From the NCBI GenBank assembly GCA_013205605.1, contig JABMMK010000186.1, positions 1-6,250 on the forward strand: a DNA stretch of 6,250 nucleotides. The letters are read 5' to 3'. This document shows positions 1 to 6,250 of the stretch, in pieces. How positions within the stretch are numbered: position 1 is the first letter of the stretch; each line of letters begins with the position of its first letter. This stretch comes from Cytophagales bacterium (GTDB taxonomy: Bacteria > Bacteroidota > Bacteroidia > Cytophagales > Spirosomataceae). The notes under the pieces were generated by a model. The model saw only the letters and a program-made list of their open reading frames with translations, was not told the DNA's origin and ran no database searches. The position numbers and the translations under genes were made by a program.

Positions 1-25
1 ACCAATGAAAAAAAACAAAAAAAAG
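1..25 (-). other. T-rich tract (minus strand) after the barrel gene
   Basis: Two runs of eight A (8-15 and 17-24) separated by one C read as two T8 runs on the minus strand, directly after the stop codon of the minus-strand barrel gene. This resembles the U-tract of an intrinsic terminator, but I find no GC-rich stem ahead of it in the last codons of the gene. It may be only an AT-rich gene boundary. The window edge hides what follows. Confidence 0.25.
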
Positions 26-631
26 TTAAAAGAAAAATCCACCCACCTGAACTACGATTGCAGAGCCATAGGGCGACTGCTTTCCTGAAGTTTCTGAATA
101 ATTTAAATCATACATGAGCGATAAATTGATTCCGATTCGAGAACCAATTCCAACACCCACTAAAAATGGATTTGAATATCCTCCCGTGGTACCTGGAGAC
201 ATATTATTGAAATTTTCCAACTGTGCCGTTAGGTATCCTTGACCTATCAAAGCAGATAATGCAGGAATTTGTTGGCGTACAAAAATACGCTCACCTAATA
301 AATTACTGGTAGCTTTAAAACCCGCATAACTTGCAGAATAATACTGATACGTCATCCCAAGGCCTAAAATCGTATTTTTTGCGAGTAAATAACCCGCCAT
401 AGGTGAAATACCAATACTGGTAGGATTACCAAAACTCAATCCAGTAACACCACCGCCAAAATGCAATCGCTCCCTAAAACTAAGTTCACTCACATCTGGC
501 TCTATATCCAAATCACCTCTGGCTCCCTCCTCTTTAATCACGATTGGATCCTGTGCAAATAAATTAGGCGTATAAGCCAAAAAAGAAAATAAAATCAGTA
601 CTGCTATCCTATTCATCATAAAAATTTTCAT
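26..631 (-). CDS. Exported outer-membrane beta-barrel protein, function unknown
   Basis: Predicted 201-residue protein. It starts with a Sec signal peptide: MKIFMMNR, a hydrophobic stretch (IAVLILFSFLAY), then a likely signal peptidase I cut near LFA|Q at residue 26-27. An acidic linker (about residues 28-50) follows, then alternating glycine- and aromatic-rich strands such as FGGGVTGLSFG, GLGMTYQYYSASYAG and FLVGVGIGSRIG. The chain ends in GGFFF; a terminal aromatic residue is typical of outer-membrane barrels. It resembles the small, uncharacterised barrel proteins common in Bacteroidota, recognised by style only. The frame is open back to a GTG at 685, but that start would overlap the -7 box at 670-677 and place 18 polar residues before the signal peptide, so the ATG at 631 is preferred; ATGs at 619 and 616 are also possible. 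The stop is TAA at 28-26. It is divergent from uvrA, and nothing links the two functions. Confidence 0.8.
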   Translation of the reverse strand: MKIFMMNRIAVLILFSFLAYTPNLFAQDPIVIKEEGARGDLDIEPDVSELSFRERLHFGGGVTGLSFGNPTSIGISPMAGYLLAKNTILGLGMTYQYYSASYAGFKATSNLLGERIFVRQQIPALSALIGQGYLTAQLENFNNMSPGTTGGYSNPFLVGVGIGSRIGINLSLMYDLNYSETSGKQSPYGSAIVVQVGGFFF

Positions 632-669
632 GCGACAATCACTCTTAAACTTTAAAATTTGAGATTTAG

Positions 670-677
670 CAAAGCTA
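670..677 (-). promoter_or_regulatory. Candidate -7 box of the barrel gene
   Basis: On the minus strand this reads TAGCTTTG, an exact match to the Bacteroidota -7 consensus TAnnTTTG. Transcription would start about 7 bases from its centre, near 666, giving a leader of roughly 35 bases before the ATG at 631. No TTTG lies at the usual 17-23 base spacing; the nearest, at 693-690, is only 12 bases away. The -33 part is therefore weak. An 8-mer this loose occurs by chance about once per 1-2 kb, so position is the main support. Confidence 0.45.
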
Positions 678-710
678 CAAATCACAACTCAAATATCACA
701 TAGAAATTGG

Positions 711-723
711 GATTTTAAAAATC
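711..723. repeat. Palindrome GAT-N7-ATC, upstream copy (candidate operator)
   Basis: A perfect inverted repeat with 6-base arms, GATTTT and AAAATC, around a single A at 717. It lies in the divergent region between the barrel gene and uvrA. Its centre is 21 bases, two DNA helical turns, from the centre of the second palindrome at 738. It could be a regulator site or simple AT-rich coincidence. Confidence 0.3.
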
Positions 724-728
724 TATCC

Positions 729-747
729 ATTGATAATTTTTATCAAT
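729..747. repeat. 8-bp perfect inverted repeat before uvrA (candidate operator)
   Basis: The arms ATTGATAA (729-736) and TTATCAAT (740-747) are exact reverse complements around TTT. The inner core at 732-744 again has the form GAT-N7-ATC. It sits 23-41 bases before the uvrA ATG, where the -33 promoter contact would fall if transcription starts near 769, so a bound protein could block or aid initiation. A transcript hairpin is possible, but no T-run follows the 3' arm, so it does not look like a terminator. It is unlike the E. coli LexA box (CTGT-N8-ACAG). Confidence 0.4.
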
Positions 748-757
748 TTAAAAGCTT

Positions 758-765
758 TATTTTTG
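758..765 (+). promoter_or_regulatory. Candidate -7 box of uvrA, implying a leaderless mRNA
   Basis: TATTTTTG matches TAnnTTTG exactly and ends only four bases before the uvrA ATG at 770. A start about 7 bases past its centre would fall at 768-770, on the start codon itself. The best upstream TTG (730-732) is 25 bases away, longer than the usual 17-23, and lies inside the inverted repeat. No ribosome-binding sequence precedes the ATG, which fits either a leaderless message or ordinary Bacteroidota initiation. Confidence 0.4.
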
Positions 766-769
766 TCCT

Positions 770-3625
770 ATGAATGATATAAAAACGGGCATCGTTAGCT
801 CGTCGGCCATCGAAAATCTCGACCCGAGAACACACATCATAATTAAAGGTGCTCGTGTCCACAATTTGAAAAATGTGGATGTGGCTATTCCTCGAAATCA
901 ATTTGTTGTCATCACGGGTCTTTCTGGATCAGGAAAATCATCCTTGGCCTTTGATACGTTATTCGCGGAAGGCCAACGAATGTATGTCGAAAGCTTAAAT
1001 TCTTATGCGCGTCAATTCTTAGGTAGGATGGAGAAACCCGCGGTAGATTACATCAAAGGAGTGTCTCCAGCCATTGCGATTGAACAAAAAGTAAATACAA
1101 AAAATCCTCGGTCGACCGTCGGGACCAGCACGGAAATTTACGACTATTTAAAATTGCTATTTGCCCGCATAGGGAAAACATATTCGCCTACGTCAGGGAA
1201 GGAAGTTAAAAAAGATTCCGTTTCGACGATCGTGGATTGGGTGGGAACACATGCTCAAAAGAAAGTGCTCATTTTAGCGCCCTTAGTTTCACACACGGAA
1301 AGAGCGTTGAAAGATGAATGCCAACTCCTTATTCAAAAAGGCTACACAAGATTAAAATTTGAGGCGGAAATCATTGACCTGGAAGAGCTCGTTGAGGATG
1401 CAAACCAATTGAAATCGCTCAGTAAAAAGCCGAATGAAATCGCGATATTGATAGACCGATTAATTAGCCAACCTGAAGATGAAGAAACGATTTTCAGATT
1501 AGGTGATTCTGTTCAAACAGCCTATTTCGAAGGCGAAGGGGTTTGTTGGATCGAAATAGAGGGCCAAAAACGCAAAATATTTTCCAATAAATTTGAATTA
1601 GATGGCATCGCTTTTGAAGAACCAAGCTTAAATTTATTTTCTTTTAATAATCCTTATGGTGCCTGTAAAAACTGTGAAGGCTACGGAAAAGTATTGGGCC
1701 TAGACCCTGATTTAGTGATTCCGGATCATGATTTATCGGTTTACGAAGGGGCCATCGCACCCTGGAGAAGTGAGCGAATGAGTGAGTGGCTCCATCCATT
1801 ATTGCGCAATGGAATACATTTTGATTTCCCTATTCATAGACCTTTTAAAGATCTTTCCGACACGGAGAAAAAACTCCTTTGGAAAGGCAACAAATATTTT
1901 TCCGGTTTAACGCAATTTTTTGAACACCTAGAAAAAGAAACCTATAAGATTCAGTACCGGGTTATGTTATCGCGCTACCGGGGAAAAACAACTTGCCCTG
2001 AATGCCAAGGATCAAGGTTGAGGGGAGATGCGGCCTACGTTAAAATTCATAATACGTCGATCATAGACTTGGTGCTTTGGCCAATGTCAAAGGTAAAAGC
2101 ATTTTTTAATTCCTTGGAATTAAGCGAGCATGATCAATCGATCGCGAAAAGAATATTGATTGAAATAAATAATCGGCTAGACTACATGAATCGGGTGGGA
2201 TTAGGTTATTTAACTTTAAATAGGCTTAGTTCGACCTTATCAGGCGGTGAGTTTCAACGGATCAAATTAGCCACTTCTCTGGGCAGTGCTTTGGTGGGTT
2301 CCATGTACATTTTGGATGAACCGAGCATCGGTCTGCACCCGCGTGATACCGAAAGACTGATTTCCGTGCTGGATATGTTGAAAAAAATGGGCAACACGGT
2401 CATTGTCGTTGAGCATGAAGAAGAAATTATGCGCGCTGCAGACCAGATTATTGACATCGGTCCTGAGGCGGGAAGGCATGGGGGCCAACTCATCTTCCAG
2501 GGAAATCTTGAGGATGCATTGGCAGATAAAATAACGGATAGCCATACCCTTCGTTTTTTAAATGGAGCAGACCAAATTGACGTTCCGACGATTCGAAGAA
2601 AAGCTCTGGCCCATATCGAAATTATAGGGGCACAAGAAAATAATCTAAAGAATTTAGATGTTAAAATTCCATTAGGCATTATGACCGTGGTGACGGGGGT
2701 CAGTGGCTCGGGTAAATCGACACTTATCCGAAAAATAGTATACCCTGCTTTGTTGAGAAATCTCCAATTGGGCACCGAGGAAACCGGTAGATTTAGGGAG
2801 ATAAAGGGCAGTTTACAGAAAATTGCGGGGGTAGAAATGGTGGACCAACAACCCATTGGGAAGTCGTCCAGATCCAATCCGATCACCTATATAAAAGCAT
2901 ACGACGCCATTCGGCTATTGTATTCCGAACTGCCCATGTCAAAATCTCGAGGATATAAACCGGCGCATTTTTCTTTTAATGTGGAGGGTGGTCGCTGCGA
3001 AACATGTCAAGGAGAAGGCGAAATAACGATTGAGATGCAGTTTATGGCCGACATCAAATTAAGCTGTGAATCATGTGCAGGCCGTCGCTTTAAACAAGAA
3101 GTCTTAGAGGTTACCTTCCAAGACAAAAACATTGCTGAAATTTTGGACATGACCGTAGAAGAAAGCATTCCTTTCTTTAGCGAAAAATTGCCCCGAATTG
3201 CGGAAAAAATTGACCCCCTATACCAAGTAGGACTCGGTTACATTAAACTGGGACAGTCCTCGAATTCACTTTCTGGAGGGGAAGCCCAACGCGTAAAATT
3301 GGCCAGTTTTTTAGGAAAGGGGAATTCAAACAAAGGAAAAACCTTGTTTATTTTTGACGAACCTACGACTGGTTTACACTTTCATGACATTAAAAAATTG
3401 CTCAAGGCCTTAAATGATTTAGTGGAACAAGGTGACACGGTGGTGATTATTGAACATAATATGGAGGTCATTAAATGTGCTGACCACATCATCGATTTAG
3501 GCCCGGAAGGTGGAGAAAATGGAGGATATTTAAGCTTTGAAGGGAGCCCTGAAGAAATGATTCATTTAAAAAATAATCCTACGGCTTTTTACTTAAGTCA
3601 AAAAATACCTGCCAAAAAACACTAA
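770..3625 (+). CDS. uvrA: UvrA, excinuclease ABC subunit A (DNA damage recognition ATPase)
   Basis: Complete 951-residue protein (E. coli 940). UvrA dimers find bulky DNA lesions and load UvrB in cytoplasmic nucleotide excision repair. Both ABC ATPase halves are intact: Walker A GLSGSGKSS at 50-58 (Lys56), signature LSGGE 490-494 and Walker B ILDEP 514-518; then Walker A GVSGSGKST at 643-651 (Lys649), LSGGE 834-838 and IFDEP 861-865. The second zinc module is C743/C746/C766/C769. In the first half, C299/C302 and C409/C412 occupy the equivalent places, but the E. coli pair CPIC before the SFNNP motif is replaced by ELDG (276-279), with no cysteine. About 20 residues precede the conserved start (IIIKGARVHNLKN), as I recall for other Bacteroidota UvrAs; no better start lies inside. 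The UvrB-binding insert falls near 150-265. Stop TAA; nuoN follows after 8 bases. Confidence 0.98.
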   Translation: MNDIKTGIVSSSAIENLDPRTHIIIKGARVHNLKNVDVAIPRNQFVVITGLSGSGKSSLAFDTLFAEGQRMYVESLNSYARQFLGRMEKPAVDYIKGVSPAIAIEQKVNTKNPRSTVGTSTEIYDYLKLLFARIGKTYSPTSGKEVKKDSVSTIVDWVGTHAQKKVLILAPLVSHTERALKDECQLLIQKGYTRLKFEAEIIDLEELVEDANQLKSLSKKPNEIAILIDRLISQPEDEETIFRLGDSVQTAYFEGEGVCWIEIEGQKRKIFSNKFELDGIAFEEPSLNLFSFNNPYGACKNCEGYGKVLGLDPDLVIPDHDLSVYEGAIAPWRSERMSEWLHPLLRNGIHFDFPIHRPFKDLSDTEKKLLWKGNKYFSGLTQFFEHLEKETYKIQYRVMLSRYRGKTTCPECQGSRLRGDAAYVKIHNTSIIDLVLWPMSKVKAFFNSLELSEHDQSIAKRILIEINNRLDYMNRVGLGYLTLNRLSSTLSGGEFQRIKLATSLGSALVGSMYILDEPSIGLHPRDTERLISVLDMLKKMGNTVIVVEHEEEIMRAADQIIDIGPEAGRHGGQLIFQGNLEDALADKITDSHTLRFLNGADQIDVPTIRRKALAHIEIIGAQENNLKNLDVKIPLGIMTVVTGVSGSGKSTLIRKIVYPALLRNLQLGTEETGRFREIKGSLQKIAGVEMVDQQPIGKSSRSNPITYIKAYDAIRLLYSELPMSKSRGYKPAHFSFNVEGGRCETCQGEGEITIEMQFMADIKLSCESCAGRRFKQEVLEVTFQDKNIAEILDMTVEESIPFFSEKLPRIAEKIDPLYQVGLGYIKLGQSSNSLSGGEAQRVKLASFLGKGNSNKGKTLFIFDEPTTGLHFHDIKKLLKALNDLVEQGDTVVIIEHNMEVIKCADHIIDLGPEGGENGGYLSFEGSPEEMIHLKNNPTAFYLSQKIPAKKH

Positions 3626-3630
3626 ATTTG
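3623..3630 (+). promoter_or_regulatory. Candidate -7 box of nuoN overlapping the uvrA stop codon
   Basis: TAAATTTG fits TAnnTTTG exactly. Its first three bases are the uvrA stop codon, and it ends three bases before the nuoN ATG. As at uvrA, transcription would begin at or next to the start codon. No TTG occurs at proper spacing upstream, and a TAA stop supplies the TA for free, so chance is a serious alternative. The 8-base gap is equally consistent with read-through from uvrA. Confidence 0.25.
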
Positions 3631-3633
3631 AAC

Positions 3634-5112
3634 ATGTTTTCTGCTGAAACCCTTGCTGGATTATCCGTAAAATTGGACCAAATCGTTCAAGGTTTTTCAT
3701 GGATGCTTCCGGAAATTTTAGTTCTTGGCTTACTCATTTTGGGCATATTTTCCGAATTATTTATCCACGGCAATTCAGAAAAATCCAGTTCGTCGTGGCG
3801 TTATTTTATTTCCTTACTAGGCTTATTTTTTATTTTAGCCTTGGCTTTTCAAAGACTTCAAAATGGCCACAACGGCTTTGCCTCCTTTTCATTATTTTGG
3901 ATTACACCCGCTAGCAATGCGATCAATTTATTGATTTTAGCTTTGGGCTTTTTAATCTTGATGGTCAGTCAAATTACGGGGAAAAAATTAAGCATTGAAG
4001 AGCAAATAGGATTTTTAAGTATTTTATCAGGATCCCTTTTAACGGGAATCAGCAACCATTGGCTCAGCCTATTTTTGTCGATTGAGTTAATGTCTTTGGG
4101 CACTTATTTGTTGGCCGGCATCCGAAAAGATTCAGAAGGTGCTCGAGCGGCATTGCCCTATGTGCTTTTTGGCATGGCCACATCCGCCATTTTTCTATAT
4201 GGAGTCTCGCTCATGTATGGTCTTTCAGGCACGATGTCCTTTAGCAATCCAGCTTTCACGCGCGTTTTTTCCTCAGCGGATCCACTGTTTATTGGCCTTA
4301 GCTTAGGTCTTATTTCCAGCGCTTTGCTCTTTAAAATGTCATGGGCGCCATTCCAACCGTGGAGTCCGGATGTTTTAGAAACCTTGTCAGCGCCTTGGAT
4401 GGCTTGGATTTCGATTGCCCCTAAAATAGCTGTGACCTGGTTAGGGATTCGAATGATACATTTCATCCCTACAGATATGAGTATGTATATTGCTGCATTA
4501 GCTATTCTAACTCTTTTGATAGGAAATTTAGGGGCTTTAAGGCAGACAAATACCAAGCGTTTGCTTGCATATTCGAGCATCGCACATGGGGGATTTATGG
4601 CCATGGTTTGGCTTTCGCCTGCCAAAGAAGCCACAGAAGCATTATTGTTTTATGGTCTAACGTATGGCTTGAGCACCATTTTAGTCTTCTTCTTGGCCGA
4701 ACATCCAAGCGAAAATGACCTGGATGATGTAGATAATTTGGACACATGGAAAGGTTTGTCAAAATCGCAACCTATTAAATCGCTCTTATTATTTGTCGGT
4801 TTTATTGCACTCATTGGACTCCCGCCTGCGGGAACTTTCTTAGCCAAAATCACTTATTTTTCATTGCTTTGGGAATCGATCCAGGCCCATTCCAACATAG
4901 CGACCATCACTTTATTAACAGTCGCTATTTTCGCAACAGCGGTATCGGTATTCTATTATTTAAAAATTCCATTTTACATTTATTTTAAAAAATCGGAGTC
5001 AAACCAAGCAATAAAAATCGAAAAAGATATGTGGATTTTTGGAATCATAGCGGCTGCAATTATCCTTTGTCTTCTTACACCAAACATTATTTTTAATTTT
5101 TGGAATTTATAG
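3634..5112 (+). CDS. nuoN: NADH-quinone oxidoreductase subunit N (complex I antiporter-like membrane subunit)
   Basis: A 492-residue, strongly hydrophobic protein with about 14 membrane helices (E. coli NuoN 485). NuoN is one of three antiporter-like proton-translocating subunits in the membrane arm of complex I. Retained family residues are Glu151 in the SIELMSLGTYLLAG helix, Lys234 in LLFKMSWAPF, Lys264 in IAPKIAV, the KRLLAYSSIAH block with His318, and Lys405 in GLPPAGTFLAK. Two usually conserved positions differ: the PFHxWxPD motif reads PFQPWSPD (Gln241), and the Lys of the E. coli SIKY motif is Pro175 (ALPY). The following QGAP-type loop reads ETLSAP. ATG 3634 is chosen over an in-frame TTG at 3628; an ATG near 3703 would still precede the first helix. 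It lies 8 bases after uvrA, and no other nuo gene adjoins it, unlike the usual nuoM-nuoN order. It could be an orphan or second copy. No terminator is visible after the TAG stop. Confidence 0.9.
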   Translation: MFSAETLAGLSVKLDQIVQGFSWMLPEILVLGLLILGIFSELFIHGNSEKSSSSWRYFISLLGLFFILALAFQRLQNGHNGFASFSLFWITPASNAINLLILALGFLILMVSQITGKKLSIEEQIGFLSILSGSLLTGISNHWLSLFLSIELMSLGTYLLAGIRKDSEGARAALPYVLFGMATSAIFLYGVSLMYGLSGTMSFSNPAFTRVFSSADPLFIGLSLGLISSALLFKMSWAPFQPWSPDVLETLSAPWMAWISIAPKIAVTWLGIRMIHFIPTDMSMYIAALAILTLLIGNLGALRQTNTKRLLAYSSIAHGGFMAMVWLSPAKEATEALLFYGLTYGLSTILVFFLAEHPSENDLDDVDNLDTWKGLSKSQPIKSLLLFVGFIALIGLPPAGTFLAKITYFSLLWESIQAHSNIATITLLTVAIFATAVSVFYYLKIPFYIYFKKSESNQAIKIEKDMWIFGIIAAAIILCLLTPNIIFNFWNL

Positions 5113-5136
5113 ATTAAAAAAATGTAAAATTAACGC

Positions 5137-5165
5137 TTGGCTTCCCTAATAATTCCCTAATTTTG
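5137..5165 (+). promoter_or_regulatory. purF promoter, Bacteroidota type
   Basis: A TTG at 5137-5139 (-33 element) is followed after 18 bases by TAATTTTG at 5158-5165, an exact TAnnTTTG -7 box. This is the only promoter in the window with both parts at accepted spacing (17-23). Transcription would start near 5168-5169 and leave a leader of about 40 A/T-rich bases with no Shine-Dalgarno sequence before the ATG at 5209. It suggests purF is transcribed independently of uvrA-nuoN. Confidence 0.6.
5142..5161. repeat. 9-bp direct repeat TTCCCTAAT in the purF promoter
   Basis: TTCCCTAAT occurs at 5142-5150 and again at 5153-5161, an 11-base period, close to one helical turn. The first copy fills the promoter spacer and the second covers the start of the -7 box. 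A protein binding both on one DNA face would compete with RNA polymerase, so this is a plausible repressor site. A small local duplication without function is the alternative. The rest of the 5113-5208 gap shows no gene, RNA or clear terminator. Confidence 0.4.
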
Positions 5166-5208
5166 ACTTTATTTTGAAAACAAATTGCTCTCCTAGAAAT
5201 AATATCTA

Positions 5209-6250
5209 ATGTCTGATTCCATTAAGCACGAATGCGGAATAGCCCTAATCCGATTGCGTAAGCCATTTCAGTACTATTTGGATAAATACAATAACCCCAT
5301 GTACGGCCTTAAAAAGTTGTATTTAATGATGGAAAAGCAAGTAAATCGGGGGCAAGATGGAGCGGGGGTTGCCAACATCAAAATCAATGTAAAACCGGGT
5401 CATCGCTATATTAGTCGGTATAGATCTGTAGAACCCGAAGCCGTCTCCGATATTTTTGGAAAAATAGATAAGAAATTCAAGAAAGCAAATAAGCTAGCCA
5501 AAGAAACTAAGCGCGATACAGGCATCGATGCGTCAAAAGATGCGGTTTGGTGGCAAGATAATGTGGCGTTTACTGGGGAAGTGCTTCTCGGGCACTTGCG
5601 ATATGGTACCCATGGCCAGAATGAGATTGAAAATTGCCATCCGATGTTGCGCCAGAACAATTGGCGTTCTAGAAATTTAGTGATGGCAGGAAATTTCAAC
5701 ATGACCAATGTGGACGATTTGTTTGACAAATTGGTTTCCTTAGGACAGCATCCCAAAGAAAAAGTGGATACCGTCACCGTGATGGAAAAAATTGGTCATT
5801 TTTTGGATGAAGAAAACCAAAGACAATTTTTAAAATACCGCGACAAATACGAAAATCCTGAGTTATCGGATATCCTAGCTGAAAAGATTGATTTAATGCG
5901 TGTCCTAGAAAGATCTTGTAAAGATTTTGACGGAGGTTACGCGATGGTCGGCATGACGGGATCTGGATCGGCTTTTGTCGCAAGAGATCCTGCCGGAATC
6001 CGACCTGCCTTTTATTACATCGATGATGAAGTTGTGGTAGTTGCCTCAGAAAAGCAAGCCATTAAAACTTCATTTGATTGCGAATATTCCGAAATCAAAG
6101 AAGTAACCCCAGGTCACGCCCTTGTGATAGCGATGGACGGATCCGTTAAAGAGGCAGCCTTTATAGACCGATTAGAACAAAAATCATGTTCTTTTGAGCG
6201 CATTTATTTCTCAAGGGGATCAGATCCCGATATTTACCACGAGCGTAAAA
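5209..6250 (+). CDS. purF: Amidophosphoribosyltransferase, N-terminal part (cut by window end)
   Basis: Open to the window edge, with 347 codons visible. PurF makes 5-phosphoribosylamine from PRPP and glutamine, the first committed step of purine synthesis. The visible part is the class II (Ntn) glutaminase domain: nucleophile Cys9 in ECGIA, RGQDGAG at 47-53, RYGTHGQ at 131-137, NCHP at 142-145, GNFNMTN at 161-167, DPAGIRP at 260-266 and SEKQA from 280. The PRPP-binding domain would follow off the window, so it is not seen. Cys9 is preceded by MSDSIKHE, so a propeptide must be removed to expose it; B. subtilis PurF also has a propeptide, whereas E. coli PurF has Cys right after Met. A Lys-rich insert (about 60-125, KKFKK near 88-92) makes the domain longer than in E. 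coli. Cys9 context and motif wording match the Bacteroidota form of the enzyme as I recall it. ATG 5209 is chosen because it gives the short propeptide and follows a good promoter. Confidence 0.93.
   Translation, partial: MSDSIKHECGIALIRLRKPFQYYLDKYNNPMYGLKKLYLMMEKQVNRGQDGAGVANIKINVKPGHRYISRYRSVEPEAVSDIFGKIDKKFKKANKLAKETKRDTGIDASKDAVWWQDNVAFTGEVLLGHLRYGTHGQNEIENCHPMLRQNNWRSRNLVMAGNFNMTNVDDLFDKLVSLGQHPKEKVDTVTVMEKIGHFLDEENQRQFLKYRDKYENPELSDILAEKIDLMRVLERSCKDFDGGYAMVGMTGSGSAFVARDPAGIRPAFYYIDDEVVVVASEKQAIKTSFDCEYSEIKEVTPGHALVIAMDGSVKEAAFIDRLEQKSCSFERIYFSRGSDPDIYHERK

Noticed and set aside
5..88. Short plus-strand frame starting ATG at 5 (Lys-rich, about 27 codons)
   Set aside because: Antisense to the 3' end of the barrel gene and made mostly of A-run lysines; looks like chance.
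632..685. Upstream GTG start at 685 for the barrel protein, adding 18 residues
   Set aside because: It would put the -7 box inside the coding region and place a polar stretch ahead of an otherwise normal signal peptide.
2254..2886. Long open frame on the minus strand inside uvrA (about 210 codons)
   Set aside because: It lies wholly antisense to an intact, motif-complete uvrA; the translation is rich in Ser, Pro and Ile, shows no domain, and has no promoter box. It is a codon-usage shadow.
4158..4853. Minus-strand open frames inside nuoN (4158-4634, 4650-4853)
   Set aside because: Antisense to conserved NuoN helices; no recognisable protein features of their own.
5113..5157. Possible terminator after nuoN
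   Set aside because: No GC-rich stem followed by a T-run could be found on the plus strand in this gap.
5194..5208. Imperfect palindrome TAGAAATAATATCTA directly before the purF ATG
   Set aside because: Six of seven pairs match, but it is almost all A/T and short; expected by chance in such sequence, and too weak for a stable hairpin.
5406..5983. Minus-strand open frames inside purF
   Set aside because: Antisense to conserved glutaminase motifs; no domain or start signal.

Overview
This looks like an ordinary housekeeping stretch from a member of the Bacteroidota. The evidence is an AT-rich genome, no Shine-Dalgarno sequences in front of starts, promoter -7 boxes of the Bacteroidota type TAnnTTTG before every gene, and UvrA and PurF proteins with the sequence style of that phylum. 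I cannot place it below phylum. No mobile element, CRISPR array, tRNA, rRNA or defence system is visible.

Layout: bases 1-25 are an A-rich tail. At 26-631, on the minus strand, lies a small exported outer-membrane beta-barrel protein of unknown role. Bases 632-769 are a divergent control region holding a -7 box for each direction and two nearby GAT-N7-ATC palindromes. At 770-3625 (+) is a complete uvrA (nucleotide excision repair). Eight bases later comes nuoN (3634-5112, +), a membrane proton-pump subunit of respiratory complex I. A 96-base gap (5113-5208) holds the best promoter match of the window and a 9-bp direct repeat. From 5209 to the right edge (+) runs the first 347 codons of purF, the enzyme of the first committed step of purine synthesis, cut by the window end.

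The three plus-strand genes belong to unrelated processes (repair, respiration, purines), so they do not form a functional module. uvrA and nuoN are close enough to be co-transcribed, but each also has a -7-like box so close to its ATG that a leaderless transcript is possible. purF appears to have its own promoter.

The points worth a second look are modest: an nuoN standing apart from the other nuo genes, with substitutions at usually conserved positions; a UvrA lacking the first CxxC pair known from E. coli; a PurF with a short propeptide and a changed oxyanion-hole motif; and candidate operators before uvrA and purF. I see no evidence of a new multi-gene system here.
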